NCBI GenBank assembly: GCA_036383515.1
Contig: DASVOE010000032.1
Location: 22,254 to 86,253 of the forward strand
Reading direction: 5' to 3'
Length of the DNA stretch: 64,000 nucleotides
Origin: CADEDV01 sp036383515
Lineage (GTDB): Bacteria > Bacteroidota > Bacteroidia > Chitinophagales > Chitinophagaceae
The notes beneath the pieces are model-generated. The model searched no databases, was not told the DNA's origin, and saw only the letters and a list, made by a program, of their open reading frames with translations. This document shows positions 9,007 through 16,863 of the stretch, piece after piece. Position numbers and translations under genes: made by a program. Numbering within the stretch: position 1 is the stretch's first letter; every line of letters starts with the position of its first letter.

Positions 9007-12000
9007 CTACAATTTATTTTTTAAATCTTTCCATTTAGCCTGTAACTGCTTCAATTGCTGTAGTGCTTCATTCAGCGCTGTTACAGCCTGCGAAGCAGGT
9101 GGCCTGTCGCTATCCTGCAAAACACTGAATATGCCCGCAAAAGAATTAATAAGCCGGTTAAAACTGGCCTCGCTGCTTCCGGGGGCAGTATTTTCAACTG
9201 CAGCAGCCTGTTTATCCAGTAGCCCTAACTTTTCTGCAACGCTTACTGGTGCATTGGTTAGTTGTGATTGAAGCGTGGATCGAAAGGCTTTGATAGCCTT
9301 CAGGGCTTCCATACATTCTATTCTTGCTTTATAGCACTGTAAAGAAAGATCATGTTGTTTTTGCAGATCGGCTGCTGAGGTTTTAATACGGGGATCTGGT
9401 TTTATTGTAAACGGTTGAGTAAAGATTTTTCCATCCACAGTCAGCCGGGCAACATAAGTTCCCGGCATCACCCAGGGTGCAGTTTGGTCAGGTTCCGTGT
9501 TTTTATAAATCGCCGCAATAGGATAGGAGGGCGGCACATTTAACGGTTCATATTTCATATCCCATAAGAAACGATGGTGACCAGGCTCTGCAGAAAGTAG
9601 TTGCTGCGGGCGAATCCAGTAATCGGGAATGTTGACATCCCCGATTTTATACAGTGTATCGTTATTGGAATATTTTCGATAGATAGCCCGGGAGGTCCTT
9701 CCGCCGTCTATACTGGGATAATCTTTTATTATTTCCAATGTTACATTTACTGCTTTTTCTTTTAAGCAATAATCAATGATCGCTCCATCCGGTGGATTTT
9801 GTCCCGAAGGTTCTTCCTGTGGTACCGGTGTATCCGTATTCATATTCCACCGGATACGATAACTGTCCTGTGGTTTATAAAGTATAGCTTGTTGGTTGCT
9901 GAGTTGGTTGGTTAACTGTCGCAAAGGAGTAATATTATCCAGTATCCAGAAACTTCTGCCATGCGTGCCGATAACAAGATCATCATCTTTAATAACGAGA
10001 TCACGGATAGAGGTGGCCGGCATATTCAGCCGCAGGCTTTGCCAGTTTTCACCTTCATCAAAAGAAACATAGACGGCCCTTTCGCTGCCCGCATACAATA
10101 AACCTTTTCGTTTTGGATCTTCTCTTACAACGTTGATGGGATCATCGGGCAAACCATTGACGATCTCTTTCCATGTTTTGCCAGCATCATTGGTTTTATA
10201 AATATGCGGGTGCATATCATCACAACGAATACGGTTAACAGCTGCATACATCGTATTTACATCAAAATGACTGGCATCCATTAACGATACTTTACTCCAG
10301 GATGTGATGGCAGGCGGTGTAACATTCTTCCATGTTTTGCCACCATCTTTTGTCACATGAATCAATCCATCATCGGTGCCACACCATATCGTATTTACAT
10401 CTTTATAAGAAGGAGCAACCGTATAGATGACACCCCGTCTTGGCATTGTCTTCATGTCTGCATTGGTAAAAACGCCAACACTCGCTGGTATTTCCCAACT
10501 TTCTCTTGACAGATCAGGACTGATGATCTGCCAGCTATTGCCTCCATTGATTGTTTTGAACAAAACATTACCGGCGTAATACAATGTTTTTTTATCAACC
10601 GGGTTAAAAAGCACGGGGGCTGTTCTTATAAACCTGTACTTACCACTTCGCACTACTTCCGGTGCAATGTTTTGTGTTTGCCCTGTTCGTTTATCATACC
10701 GTGATATTTTACCACCGTATATAATATTGGGATCCATCGGATCGGCTGCTACATAGCCATATTCTTCGGCTCCTACCGGGTACCAGTCCCGGAAATTTAT
10801 TTGCCCGTCACTGCCTCTTGATGCAATACCCACACTACCGCTTTCCTGCTGACCGCTGTAAACGTTATAAGGAAAAGCGTTATCCGTACTTACATGATAA
10901 AACTGTGCGGTAGGTTGGTTATACCAGCTTGAAAAAGTTTCTCCGCCATTCACCGTGATGATGGCTCCCTGGTCGCTGGCGAGCAAAATAATATGGTGAT
11001 TATCGGGATTGATCCAGATGCGATGATAATCATCTCCACCGGGTGCACCGCGAAAGGCAGTCCATGTGTTGGCGCCATCCGTACTTTTCCAGGTAACCAC
11101 ATTTGCGCTGTATACAATATCAGCATTTGTGGGATCTGCTTTTATTTCTGCAAAATCCGAAGCCCTTCCCCAATAACGGTTATCATTCACCATTTGTTTC
11201 CAGGTTTCACCTGCATCATCACTCCGGTATATACCACCCATTTGCCCGGCATCTACGGTGGCATACATTCTTTTAGTATCTGTAGGGGCAATACAAAAAC
11301 CTATTCTCCCCAAACCTTGTTGCGTAGTGGGCAGACCCACCACTAATTTTTTCCATGTCGTTCCCCCATCTGTTGATTTATATAAACCACTTTCGGGACC
11401 ATTCCATGCACCGTTTTCCCATGGTCCCTGCCGCCCGGCCCACAGATCAGCATATATAATGTTGGGATCTTTGGGATCAATAGTTACCTGTACGGCGCCT
11501 GTATTTTCATCTTTATATAAAACTTTGCCCCACGTTTTTCCACCGTCTGTGGTACGATAAACACCCCGTTCTGTATTGGGTCCATAAGGATGACCGAGTG
11601 CGGCAACAAAAACTTTATTTTCATTGGTAGGGTCAATGGCCAGCCCGCCAATTTGCTGTGCATCTTTTAACCCGAGATGTATCCACGTTTTACCTGCGTC
11701 AGTTGATTTATAGATACCGTCGCCAACAGAAAGATCCGGACGCTGCAGGCCTTCACCACTTCCCACATAAATAACATTGGGATTAGAGGGTGCTACTGCT
11801 ATATCGCCGATAGAACCTGTTGGCTGATCATCAAAAATGGGAAACCAGGTGCGCCCATAATCGGTCGTCTTCCACACACCACCATTATTGACACCAATAT
11901 AAAATACGTTGGGTTGTTGCGGCACACCCACTGCACCAACTGTCCTTCCACCGCGATGCGGACCTATCATCCGCCATTGCATACTATTAAAATAGTTGTT

Positions 12001-12072
12001 GCTGAAAGATTGTGCTGATGCAGTGCTGATCGCCAATAAGGTGATCAACGTTATAATAAATGATCTTCCCAT
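9007..12072 (-). CDS. Sortilin/VPS10-like BNR-repeat exported protein
   Basis: A 1021-residue exported protein with signal peptide MGRSFIITLITLLAISTASA. Residues of about 25-720 form WD40/YVTN/BNR-type beta-propeller repeats with many Asp-box motifs: STDAGKTW, TTDGGKTW, STDGGTTW, SDDAGETW, TKDGGKTW, TNDAGKTW. A beta-sandwich-like segment follows (about 760-900), then a Lys/Gln/Leu-rich helical tail (about 910-1021). This matches the large sortilin-N/VPS10-like 'glycosyl hydrolase' family common in Bacteroidota. That label is historical and no glycosidase catalytic residues are evident. A role in binding or turnover of exported protein is inference. It is monocistronic, preceded by a 238-bp spacer with a palindromic element. 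Confidence 0.85.
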   Translation of the reverse strand: MGRSFIITLITLLAISTASAQSFSNNYFNSMQWRMIGPHRGGRTVGAVGVPQQPNVFYIGVNNGGVWKTTDYGRTWFPIFDDQPTGSIGDIAVAPSNPNVIYVGSGEGLQRPDLSVGDGIYKSTDAGKTWIHLGLKDAQQIGGLAIDPTNENKVFVAALGHPYGPNTERGVYRTTDGGKTWGKVLYKDENTGAVQVTIDPKDPNIIYADLWAGRQGPWENGAWNGPESGLYKSTDGGTTWKKLVVGLPTTQQGLGRIGFCIAPTDTKRMYATVDAGQMGGIYRSDDAGETWKQMVNDNRYWGRASDFAEIKADPTNADIVYSANVVTWKSTDGANTWTAFRGAPGGDDYHRIWINPDNHHIILLASDQGAIITVNGGETFSSWYNQPTAQFYHVSTDNAFPYNVYSGQQESGSVGIASRGSDGQINFRDWYPVGAEEYGYVAADPMDPNIIYGGKISRYDKRTGQTQNIAPEVVRSGKYRFIRTAPVLFNPVDKKTLYYAGNVLFKTINGGNSWQIISPDLSRESWEIPASVGVFTNADMKTMPRRGVIYTVAPSYKDVNTIWCGTDDGLIHVTKDGGKTWKNVTPPAITSWSKVSLMDASHFDVNTMYAAVNRIRCDDMHPHIYKTNDAGKTWKEIVNGLPDDPINVVREDPKRKGLLYAGSERAVYVSFDEGENWQSLRLNMPATSIRDLVIKDDDLVIGTHGRSFWILDNITPLRQLTNQLSNQQAILYKPQDSYRIRWNMNTDTPVPQEEPSGQNPPDGAIIDYCLKEKAVNVTLEIIKDYPSIDGGRTSRAIYRKYSNNDTLYKIGDVNIPDYWIRPQQLLSAEPGHHRFLWDMKYEPLNVPPSYPIAAIYKNTEPDQTAPWVMPGTYVARLTVDGKIFTQPFTIKPDPRIKTSAADLQKQHDLSLQCYKARIECMEALKAIKAFRSTLQSQLTNAPVSVAEKLGLLDKQAAAVENTAPGSSEASFNRLINSFAGIFSVLQDSDRPPASQAVTALNEALQQLKQLQAKWKDLKNKL

Positions 12073-12136
12073 GATTTTTATAGCTTATTACCTAAGATAA
12101 GCAATCTGGTAATAGGACGGCTGGTAATAGTTTTCA

Positions 12137-12289
12137 GGTAGTGTACCAGTTTGAATTTTTCACGCAAAGGAGCCACTAAGTAATTCAAGACGCAAAGACT
12201 GTATCCTTAGCGACTTATTTTCTTTGCCCCTTTGCGTGAAATAAAAAATACCTGATAAATTTTGAAACGGGTGCACTACCAGTTATCAC
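12137..12289. repeat. ~150-bp imperfect palindromic element
   Basis: The outer arms GGTAGTGTACCAGTTTGAA (left) and the reverse complement of the right end (ACGGGTGCACTACC region, to about 12280) match at about 16 of 19 positions. The inner arms TTCACGCAAAGG (about 12159-12170) and CCTTTGCGTGAA (12229-12240) are perfect inverted copies. The centre contains AAGACGCAAAGACT. It has no coding capacity. This looks like a MITE-like or palindromic dispersed repeat; the cAAAGacgCAAAG theme is common in Bacteroidota intergenic DNA. Confidence 0.7.
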
Positions 12290-12310
12290 AAACACTACTT
12301 CATAAAATGG

Positions 12311-12712
12311 CTATAATTTATTCTGATGAATCACCAATGCATTTCCATCGGGATCAGTAATGTGAGCAAACTTGCCCCAGGGTGAGTCATCAATTTTTCC
12401 GGGATGAAAACCGTCGTCGCCAAAAATGCCGATCACAATTCCCTTGCTGTTCAACTGTTCTATTTCTTTTTCGAGATCATCTGTTTCTAAAAAAAGTCCA
12501 CATAAGGAACCAGCAGCCATTGCTGTTTTATTAAATGGCCACCGGTTCACCAATGAAATAGTTGTAAGCCTGTCGGGCAAACCCATCTGTATCCATGTTT
12601 CACCATTGCCCAGCGAACTTTCCACGATCACTTCAAATCCCAGGTTAATATAAAACGCCTTGGCTTTTTGCTGATCGGTAACCGGGATGGAGATGACCTC
12701 AATTGATTTCAT
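12311..12712 (-). CDS. VOC-family (glyoxalase/bleomycin-resistance-like) protein
   Basis: The 133-residue product begins MKSIEVISIPVTDQQKAKAF and has the two beta-alpha-beta-beta-beta modules of the vicinal oxygen chelate fold. The closing segment WGKFAHITDPDGNALVIHQNK is the typical C-terminal VOC strand pair. These proteins bind metals or small hydrophobic ligands and include glyoxalases, dioxygenases and drug-binding proteins; the substrate cannot be deduced here. Its start codon overlaps the end of a truncated VOC remnant just upstream (12699-12833), so it sits where another VOC gene once was. It is the last gene of a minus-strand series of small accessory proteins. Confidence 0.88.
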   Translation of the reverse strand: MKSIEVISIPVTDQQKAKAFYINLGFEVIVESSLGNGETWIQMGLPDRLTTISLVNRWPFNKTAMAAGSLCGLFLETDDLEKEIEQLNSKGIVIGIFGDDGFHPGKIDDSPWGKFAHITDPDGNALVIHQNKL

Positions 12713-12833
12713 GCGTCGGATTAATTTTTATTGATAGCAGCTGTGGATTGATGGTGAATCCTGGTTTGGCAACAAAATCTTTTGACCGGTTGAGATCTTT
12801 CACCGGCAGGGTGACAAAATTTTTTGTTGCCAT
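12699..12833 (-). pseudogene. Truncated VOC-family gene remnant
   Basis: From the ATG at 12833 the frame encodes 44 residues. The first ~31 (MATKNFVTLPVKDLNRSKDF, then VAKPGFTINPQ) match the N-terminus of PhnB-like VOC proteins, which typically read MATKIFVNLPVKDL...FF..LGF.FNPQF. After NPQ the homology stops and a TGA follows at 12699-12701. The rest of the ~130-residue domain is missing. The end overlaps the start of the intact VOC gene by 14 bp. This is a 5' gene fragment, probably left by a deletion joining two neighbouring VOC genes. Confidence 0.75.
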
Positions 12834-12844
12834 AGTTTTAAATT

Positions 12845-13288
12845 TTAATTGTTTTCTGCTAACCGTTTTAATTCATCCAACGCTTTGGGCCATGTATTCA
12901 TAAAATAATCTTTGAAGTCGTCATTGACATCCATATCTACCACGAGATTCGTCACACCGTTCTGCTCACTTAATGAGTAATTCTCGTGGGCCCCGGCCCA
13001 GCCTTTTACTTTTTCACTCGTGGTGTCTTCCACACCATCTTTTACTTCACCCAGGTGTTCGAACGACATATATTCATTGGGTTTATTAGCAGCTACAGTA
13101 CTTACCATGCCCCTGCCATCCGGACCAAGAAATAAGACTTTAGTTCCTTCTTTCCAATTGTCTGTAACTGCATACGATCCTTCCATAAAGGCGCTGGTCC
13201 ATTTTCTGTAACTGGCGTCATTCCATAAGGTCTCCCATACTTTTTTCCGCGGAGCATTGATGCTGGCGGTGAATTTCATTTTTTCCAT
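12845..13288 (-). CDS. SRPBCC (AHSA1-like) domain protein
   Basis: A 147-residue single-domain protein of the START/Bet v 1-like SRPBCC superfamily. It opens MEKMKFTASINAPRKKVWET, the usual first strand and helix with the I-x-A-P-x-x-x-V-W motif, and ends with the long C-terminal helix (YFMNTWPKALDELKRLAENN). The fold makes a deep hydrophobic ligand pocket; the ligand is unknown. In Bacteroidota such genes often cluster with VOC, DinB and DUF1801 genes, exactly as here. It lies 11 bp upstream of the VOC remnant and 24 bp after DUF1801, so co-transcription is likely. Cytosolic; no signal peptide. Confidence 0.87.
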   Translation of the reverse strand: MEKMKFTASINAPRKKVWETLWNDASYRKWTSAFMEGSYAVTDNWKEGTKVLFLGPDGRGMVSTVAANKPNEYMSFEHLGEVKDGVEDTTSEKVKGWAGAHENYSLSEQNGVTNLVVDMDVNDDFKDYFMNTWPKALDELKRLAENN

Positions 13289-13312
13289 AAACTTTATTTT
13301 AATGGTTAAAGG

Positions 13313-13696
13313 TTACTTTTTTGATGCTGACTTCTGTTGATTTTCCTTCACCCTGAATTTTACAATTTTTGTGATCAGGCCAAAGGGGAGGGGTTTATCA
13401 ATCGGAAATTTTATGGATCCTTTTGCCCCTTCATATATGGACAACTCTTTTTTAAAAGCTTCGATACCTGAAGGCGCCGGGTAAAATCCGATATGATTTT
13501 TGAAAGCTGCGAAATGAACCAGGTTTCCATTCAGCGTGAAAGTAGGTATGGCGTAATTAATCGTTTCTGTTGCTGCCGGCGCTGCTTTCTGGATCGTCGC
13601 TCTTAATTGTTGCAACATTTCCCTGACAGGCAAAGAGAAACCTGCGATATAGTCATCAATGTTTTTTGCCTGCGTTGCTTTCATTGCATTTGCCAT
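13313..13696 (-). CDS. DUF1801 (YdhG-like) protein
   Basis: A 127-residue cytosolic protein. The ATG at 13696 is preferred over a TTG two codons earlier. The sequence ID-DYIAGFSLPVREMLQQLR followed by ETINYAIPTFTLNGNLVHFAAFKNHIGFYP is the DUF1801 signature (frataxin-like fold, related to YdhG). It ends with a Lys/Ser-rich tail. Some members have been linked to iron or intracellular delivery functions, but none is established for this protein. It belongs to the minus-strand run of small accessory proteins between the DinB gene (13761-14252) and the SRPBCC gene. Confidence 0.87.
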   Translation of the reverse strand: MANAMKATQAKNIDDYIAGFSLPVREMLQQLRATIQKAAPAATETINYAIPTFTLNGNLVHFAAFKNHIGFYPAPSGIEAFKKELSIYEGAKGSIKFPIDKPLPFGLITKIVKFRVKENQQKSASKK

Positions 13697-13760
13697 ATAC
13701 AAAGATTTAGGATTGCTAAATTTTTTTCGTTACTAAAACTATTGCCGATTGGTTATCAAT

Positions 13761-14252
13761 TTACATATAACTCATCGCAGGATATCCCAGCAATCTTCTC
13801 CACAAGGCAATTTGCCCGATACAACTGGCTTCACGGTAACTCATAAAAGTGACTAGGTCGTAATACGTCATCTTCATGCCGGGCATCATCTCAAACGATT
13901 CATCCAGTTTTTCGTCAGCTATATTTATTAACGCATCCTTTAGTAAAGGAGTAATCGTATCCCAATCTTTTTTATAAACAGACAGTGAAGGATACACAAC
14001 ATCATCCTGGATTCCTTTATTGTTTTTAAACAGGTCATCTGCTGCTGGTTTGTTCTTAATGCCGAACATATTAGCTATTTCATAGCGCTGCTGCACCAGG
14101 CTTCCGGCGAGCCATGCAATATGATTGACCTTTGTGTTGAGCCGGTTATGAGTGTCTTTATCGGAAATGCCATCCAAAACGTTGCCGAAATATTTTGTTT
14201 GAATATCATACAAAACAATAAGTGAGATCATTCTTTGGGTCTTTGTTTCCAT
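13761..14252 (-). CDS. DinB-like putative metal-dependent protein
   Basis: The product is 163 residues when started at the ATG at 14252 (METKTQRMISLIVLYDIQTK). A further 21 in-frame residues upstream overlap the neighbouring 69-residue gene and are unlikely to be used. The segment TKVNHIAWLAGSLVQQRYEI resembles the DinB/DUF664 four-helix bundle core with its first metal-ligand His. A second ligand region is less clear. Family members include thiol-dependent transferases and hydrolases; the activity here is unknown. It is one of two DinB-like genes separated by the 69-residue gene. Confidence 0.72.
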   Translation of the reverse strand: METKTQRMISLIVLYDIQTKYFGNVLDGISDKDTHNRLNTKVNHIAWLAGSLVQQRYEIANMFGIKNKPAADDLFKNNKGIQDDVVYPSLSVYKKDWDTITPLLKDALINIADEKLDESFEMMPGMKMTYYDLVTFMSYREASCIGQIALWRRLLGYPAMSYM

Positions 14253-14286
14253 ATTCGTTTTATTAGGTGTGAAATAATTTTTATTC

Positions 14287-14496
14287 TTACTCAAGGATAT
14301 TACAGGCAAAGCCATTTTCCTTTACGATCTCCATCACTTTGCCCGGGATAAAATTTTTGCCTTCTATCCTTAGCACTTTATCACAATCGTGCATATCAAA
14401 GTTGATCCTGTTGCCGGGAAAATGATACAGCAACAAATTCACCAGTTCTCTTGCTTTATCAGGACATTCCACATTGGTTTTAAAAACTTCTATCAT
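14287..14496 (-). CDS. Small HMA-like hypothetical protein (69 aa)
   Basis: This 69-residue cytosolic protein has the predicted beta-alpha-beta-beta-alpha-beta pattern of a ferredoxin-like (heavy-metal-associated-like) fold: MIEVFKTNV strand, a helix containing ARELVNLLLYHFPG, INFDMHDCDKVLRIEG strands, then a helix and a final strand ending CNILE. There is no CxxC metal motif; the three cysteines are at C11, C38 and C65. Similar short ORFs recur in Bacteroidota genomes without known function. It lies between two DinB-like genes with short spacers, consistent with co-transcription. Confidence 0.72.
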   Translation of the reverse strand: MIEVFKTNVECPDKARELVNLLLYHFPGNRINFDMHDCDKVLRIEGKNFIPGKVMEIVKENGFACNILE

Positions 14497-14525
14497 CGCT
14501 CAAAGGATTTCCATTTATGAATTGG

Positions 14526-15065
14526 TTAATAAGCTATGGATTCGCTTTTCAGTTTTTTATAAATTACTTCAACCTGGTGGGTATGTCTTATTGTATGAAC
14601 GTTCACAAAACTCAACCATTCAAAACGGGTAAGTGGCCCCAGGTTAGGCATTTTAAAATCCATACAAAGCAAGGATAGATCTGATGTCGTTGCTATTTCC
14701 TGCAGCTCTTCCATTATTTTAGAAAGTGAACCGATGATCTCCTTTTTAGCAGGAGGAGCGTCCGAAGGAACTATCCAGGGAGGTGATTTCATTTTGATAG
14801 AATAATCGAGGAATATTTTTTTTAGCATATCTACATTTTCATTAACCGGCCGTTTTGCTTCGGCAGCAGAACCACGCAAGGTTTTAACGGCACCACCGTT
14901 TGCTTTTATCAGGTGCTCTGCTGTTTGAGCGGCTGTCCAACTGTCTTCAAAAGGAACGGTGTGCAATTCTTTTTCGTCAAAAGAACCGAGCACTTGCAGC
15001 AGGGCCGTAGCGGTAGTATTTAGCGAAGCGATCAGCTCTTCTTTATTAAATTCTTGTGTTGTCAT
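14526..15065 (-). CDS. DinB superfamily protein
   Basis: The 179-residue product has the DinB four-helix-bundle layout. A first helix carries LIASLNTTATALLQVLGSF. W-T-A-A-Q-T-A-E-H-L provides the first metal-ligand His, and the C-terminal helix VNVHTIRHTHQVEVIYKK supplies the paired histidines. With all three histidine positions present it should bind a divalent metal. Characterised relatives include bacillithiol or mycothiol S-transferases and maleylpyruvate isomerase-like enzymes; the substrate here is unknown. It is cytosolic. It lies between the GyrI-like gene and the small HMA-like gene. Confidence 0.87.
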   Translation of the reverse strand: MTTQEFNKEELIASLNTTATALLQVLGSFDEKELHTVPFEDSWTAAQTAEHLIKANGGAVKTLRGSAAEAKRPVNENVDMLKKIFLDYSIKMKSPPWIVPSDAPPAKKEIIGSLSKIMEELQEIATTSDLSLLCMDFKMPNLGPLTRFEWLSFVNVHTIRHTHQVEVIYKKLKSESIAY

Positions 15066-15122
15066 ACATAGTATATTTGATATTTGCCGATTGGTTTAGA
15101 CTCTTTGATTGTATTTTATAGT

Positions 15123-15545
15123 TCAATTTTCTTTTGTAGTATCCAGTTTCACCATACACAAAACATCCGTTTCGTTTTTGTACCATTCCACGCAAAAAGA
15201 ATTCATATCCAGCCGCGGGTCAGCCAGCAATTGCTGAAAGATTTCGCCGATAGCCGGTATTCTTTTTTGCCACCCGGTTATTAATTCAGTTAAATAAGTT
15301 CCTTTTTGAATGGTTATTGTCTCACATCCGTATTGCTCACCTTCACCGTTATATTTTTCCTGTACAGCTGCTTTGTAAATAATAGTGCCCCTGCCTCCGG
15401 GTTGTGATAATCCAAAAAATGTTCTTCCTTCTCTCGTAGGTAATAACTTTTCGAGTTTCTCAAACGCTTCCATAATGCCTTGCGGAAATGAAGTAGCGGT
15501 AATGCAGAAAACCCTGATATCATCTTTAAGCTGAAAAATTTCCAT
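15123..15545 (-). CDS. GyrI-like (effector-binding domain) small protein
   Basis: I start this at the ATG at 15545 (MEIFQLKDDIRVFCITATSF). An in-frame ATG at 15632 would add 29 residues unlike the family and close the spacer to the divergent araC gene. The 140-residue product resembles stand-alone GyrI-like/SOUL-type effector-binding domains. The pattern is an opening strand, FPQGIMEAFEKLEKLL helix, FFGLSQPGG loop, central GTYLTELITGW segment and closing VLCMVKL strand. Such domains bind small, often cationic or hydrophobic molecules. It is the first gene of the minus-strand series and faces an AraC-type activator across about 150 bp. Confidence 0.7.
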   Translation of the reverse strand: MEIFQLKDDIRVFCITATSFPQGIMEAFEKLEKLLPTREGRTFFGLSQPGGRGTIIYKAAVQEKYNGEGEQYGCETITIQKGTYLTELITGWQKRIPAIGEIFQQLLADPRLDMNSFCVEWYKNETDVLCMVKLDTTKEN

Positions 15546-15696
15546 ATCCTTAGCTTTTGAAAACAAACCTACAATCTTCTGTTGGCCCCTGCAGGGTGCA
15601 AAAACGCCAATTTCAGGGGTTGATTCCGACACCTGTATTAATTAACTTTGGTTGGATAAAATCAAAACCATAATTCATTTTATCAAACACTTTCCA

Positions 15697-16680
15697 ATGA
15701 AACATATCTCAATTATCGTTCCGCATGGTCATACCAGCCTTCCTAATATTGATGGCACGCACCAGATATTTTCCGAGGTCAATAATTTTTGTGAAACAAT
15801 GGGTCGCCCTGCTGCGTTCAACATTCAACTGGTGGGACTTTCCCATCATATCAGCCAACGAAATGGTTTATATACGATAGAACCGGATGTACTGGCAGCT
15901 GATATAAAAAAAACAGATCTCATTATTATACCGGCGATGCATGGCAATATGCAAAAGGCTATCGAACTGAATAAAGATTTTCTTCCCTGGATCGTACAAC
16001 ACTATCATGCTGGTGCAGAAATAGCCTGTTTCTGTATTGGCTCTTTCTTTTTAGCGGCTACCGGTTTATTAAAAGGAAAAAAATGTGCTACCCATTGGGT
16101 GGCGGCCAATGAATTCAGGAGACTGTTCCCCGATGTGAACCTGGTGGATGATAAAATAATGACAGAAGAAGATGGTATTTATACCAGTGGCGGAGCTTAT
16201 TCTTTTTTAAATCTTATCGTTTATCTCATTGAAAAATATACAGGCCGTGATATGGCTATTCTTATTGCCAAGGCTTTTATGGTGGATATAGACCGTCAAA
16301 GTCAATCGCCTTTTATCATTTTCAGCGGACAAAAAGCGCATGAAGATGAACCTATCAAAAAAGCACAGGAGTTCATTGAAAATAATTTCCAGGATAAAAT
16401 ATCGGTAGACCAGCTGGCTATGCAATTATGTATTGGCCGCCGCAACCTGGAACGACGGTTTAAAAAAGCAACTGCCAATACCGTCGTAGAATATATACAA
16501 CGGGTAAAAGTAGAAGTTGCCAAGAAAGGTTTTGAAACCAGCCGGAAAAATATCAACGAAGTGATGTATGAAGTAGGTTATACCGATACCAAAGCTTTCC
16601 GGACAGTGTTTAAAAAGATCACCGGATTATCGCCGCTGGAATACAGGAATAAATATAACAGGGAAGCGGTGATGGCTTGA
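15697..16680 (+). CDS. AraC-family regulator with DJ-1/PfpI (GATase1-like) sensor domain
   Basis: The 327-residue product from the ATG at 15697 has a GlxA/FtrA-type layout. Residues of about 1-195 form a DJ-1/PfpI domain with the nucleophile-elbow Cys in ACFCIGSFFLAATGLLKGKK and the following CATHW. Residues of about 215-320 are a two-HTH AraC domain, including LAMQLCIGRRNLERRFKK and the conserved YTDTKAFRTVFKKITGLSPLEYR. An upstream in-frame ATG at 15652 would add 15 residues and is less likely. It is transcribed divergently from the GyrI/DinB/DUF1801/SRPBCC/VOC series and is a reasonable candidate for its regulator, which is inference from position. The effector is unknown. Confidence 0.9.
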   Translation: MKHISIIVPHGHTSLPNIDGTHQIFSEVNNFCETMGRPAAFNIQLVGLSHHISQRNGLYTIEPDVLAADIKKTDLIIIPAMHGNMQKAIELNKDFLPWIVQHYHAGAEIACFCIGSFFLAATGLLKGKKCATHWVAANEFRRLFPDVNLVDDKIMTEEDGIYTSGGAYSFLNLIVYLIEKYTGRDMAILIAKAFMVDIDRQSQSPFIIFSGQKAHEDEPIKKAQEFIENNFQDKISVDQLAMQLCIGRRNLERRFKKATANTVVEYIQRVKVEVAKKGFETSRKNINEVMYEVGYTDTKAFRTVFKKITGLSPLEYRNKYNREAVMA

Positions 16681-16863
16681 TGGGCTTTCCCGAATCGCTG
16701 CAAGCGATAATATAAAGTTGCGAAACTGCAAGTTTTCGCAGAGCTGGGATTGAAAGGATTAGACAAGATGTTCGACGCCTTACCACGTCAGAAGTTAATT
16801 TGGAATTTCTAAATAAGATGATCATTTCAAAGATCCTTGAAATGAGTCATATCGAAGAGTTTA
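16681..16863. other. Spacer with two short hairpins
   Basis: ATCGCT/AGCGAT (16694-16708) and TGCGAAA/TTTCGCA (16719-16740) can form stems just after the AraC stop. Neither is followed by a strong T tract, so termination is only possible. Further on, a short plus-strand frame reads MFDALPRQKLIWNF, too short to call a gene. Confidence 0.35.

Noticed and set aside
9007..12072. Glycoside hydrolase function for the BNR-repeat protein
   Set aside because: Asp-box repeats are structural; no catalytic residues of a sialidase or other glycosidase are seen.
16693..16803. Short plus-strand coding-like stretch after the AraC gene
   Set aside because: It has no start context or homology and contains stops; the hairpins explain the region better.
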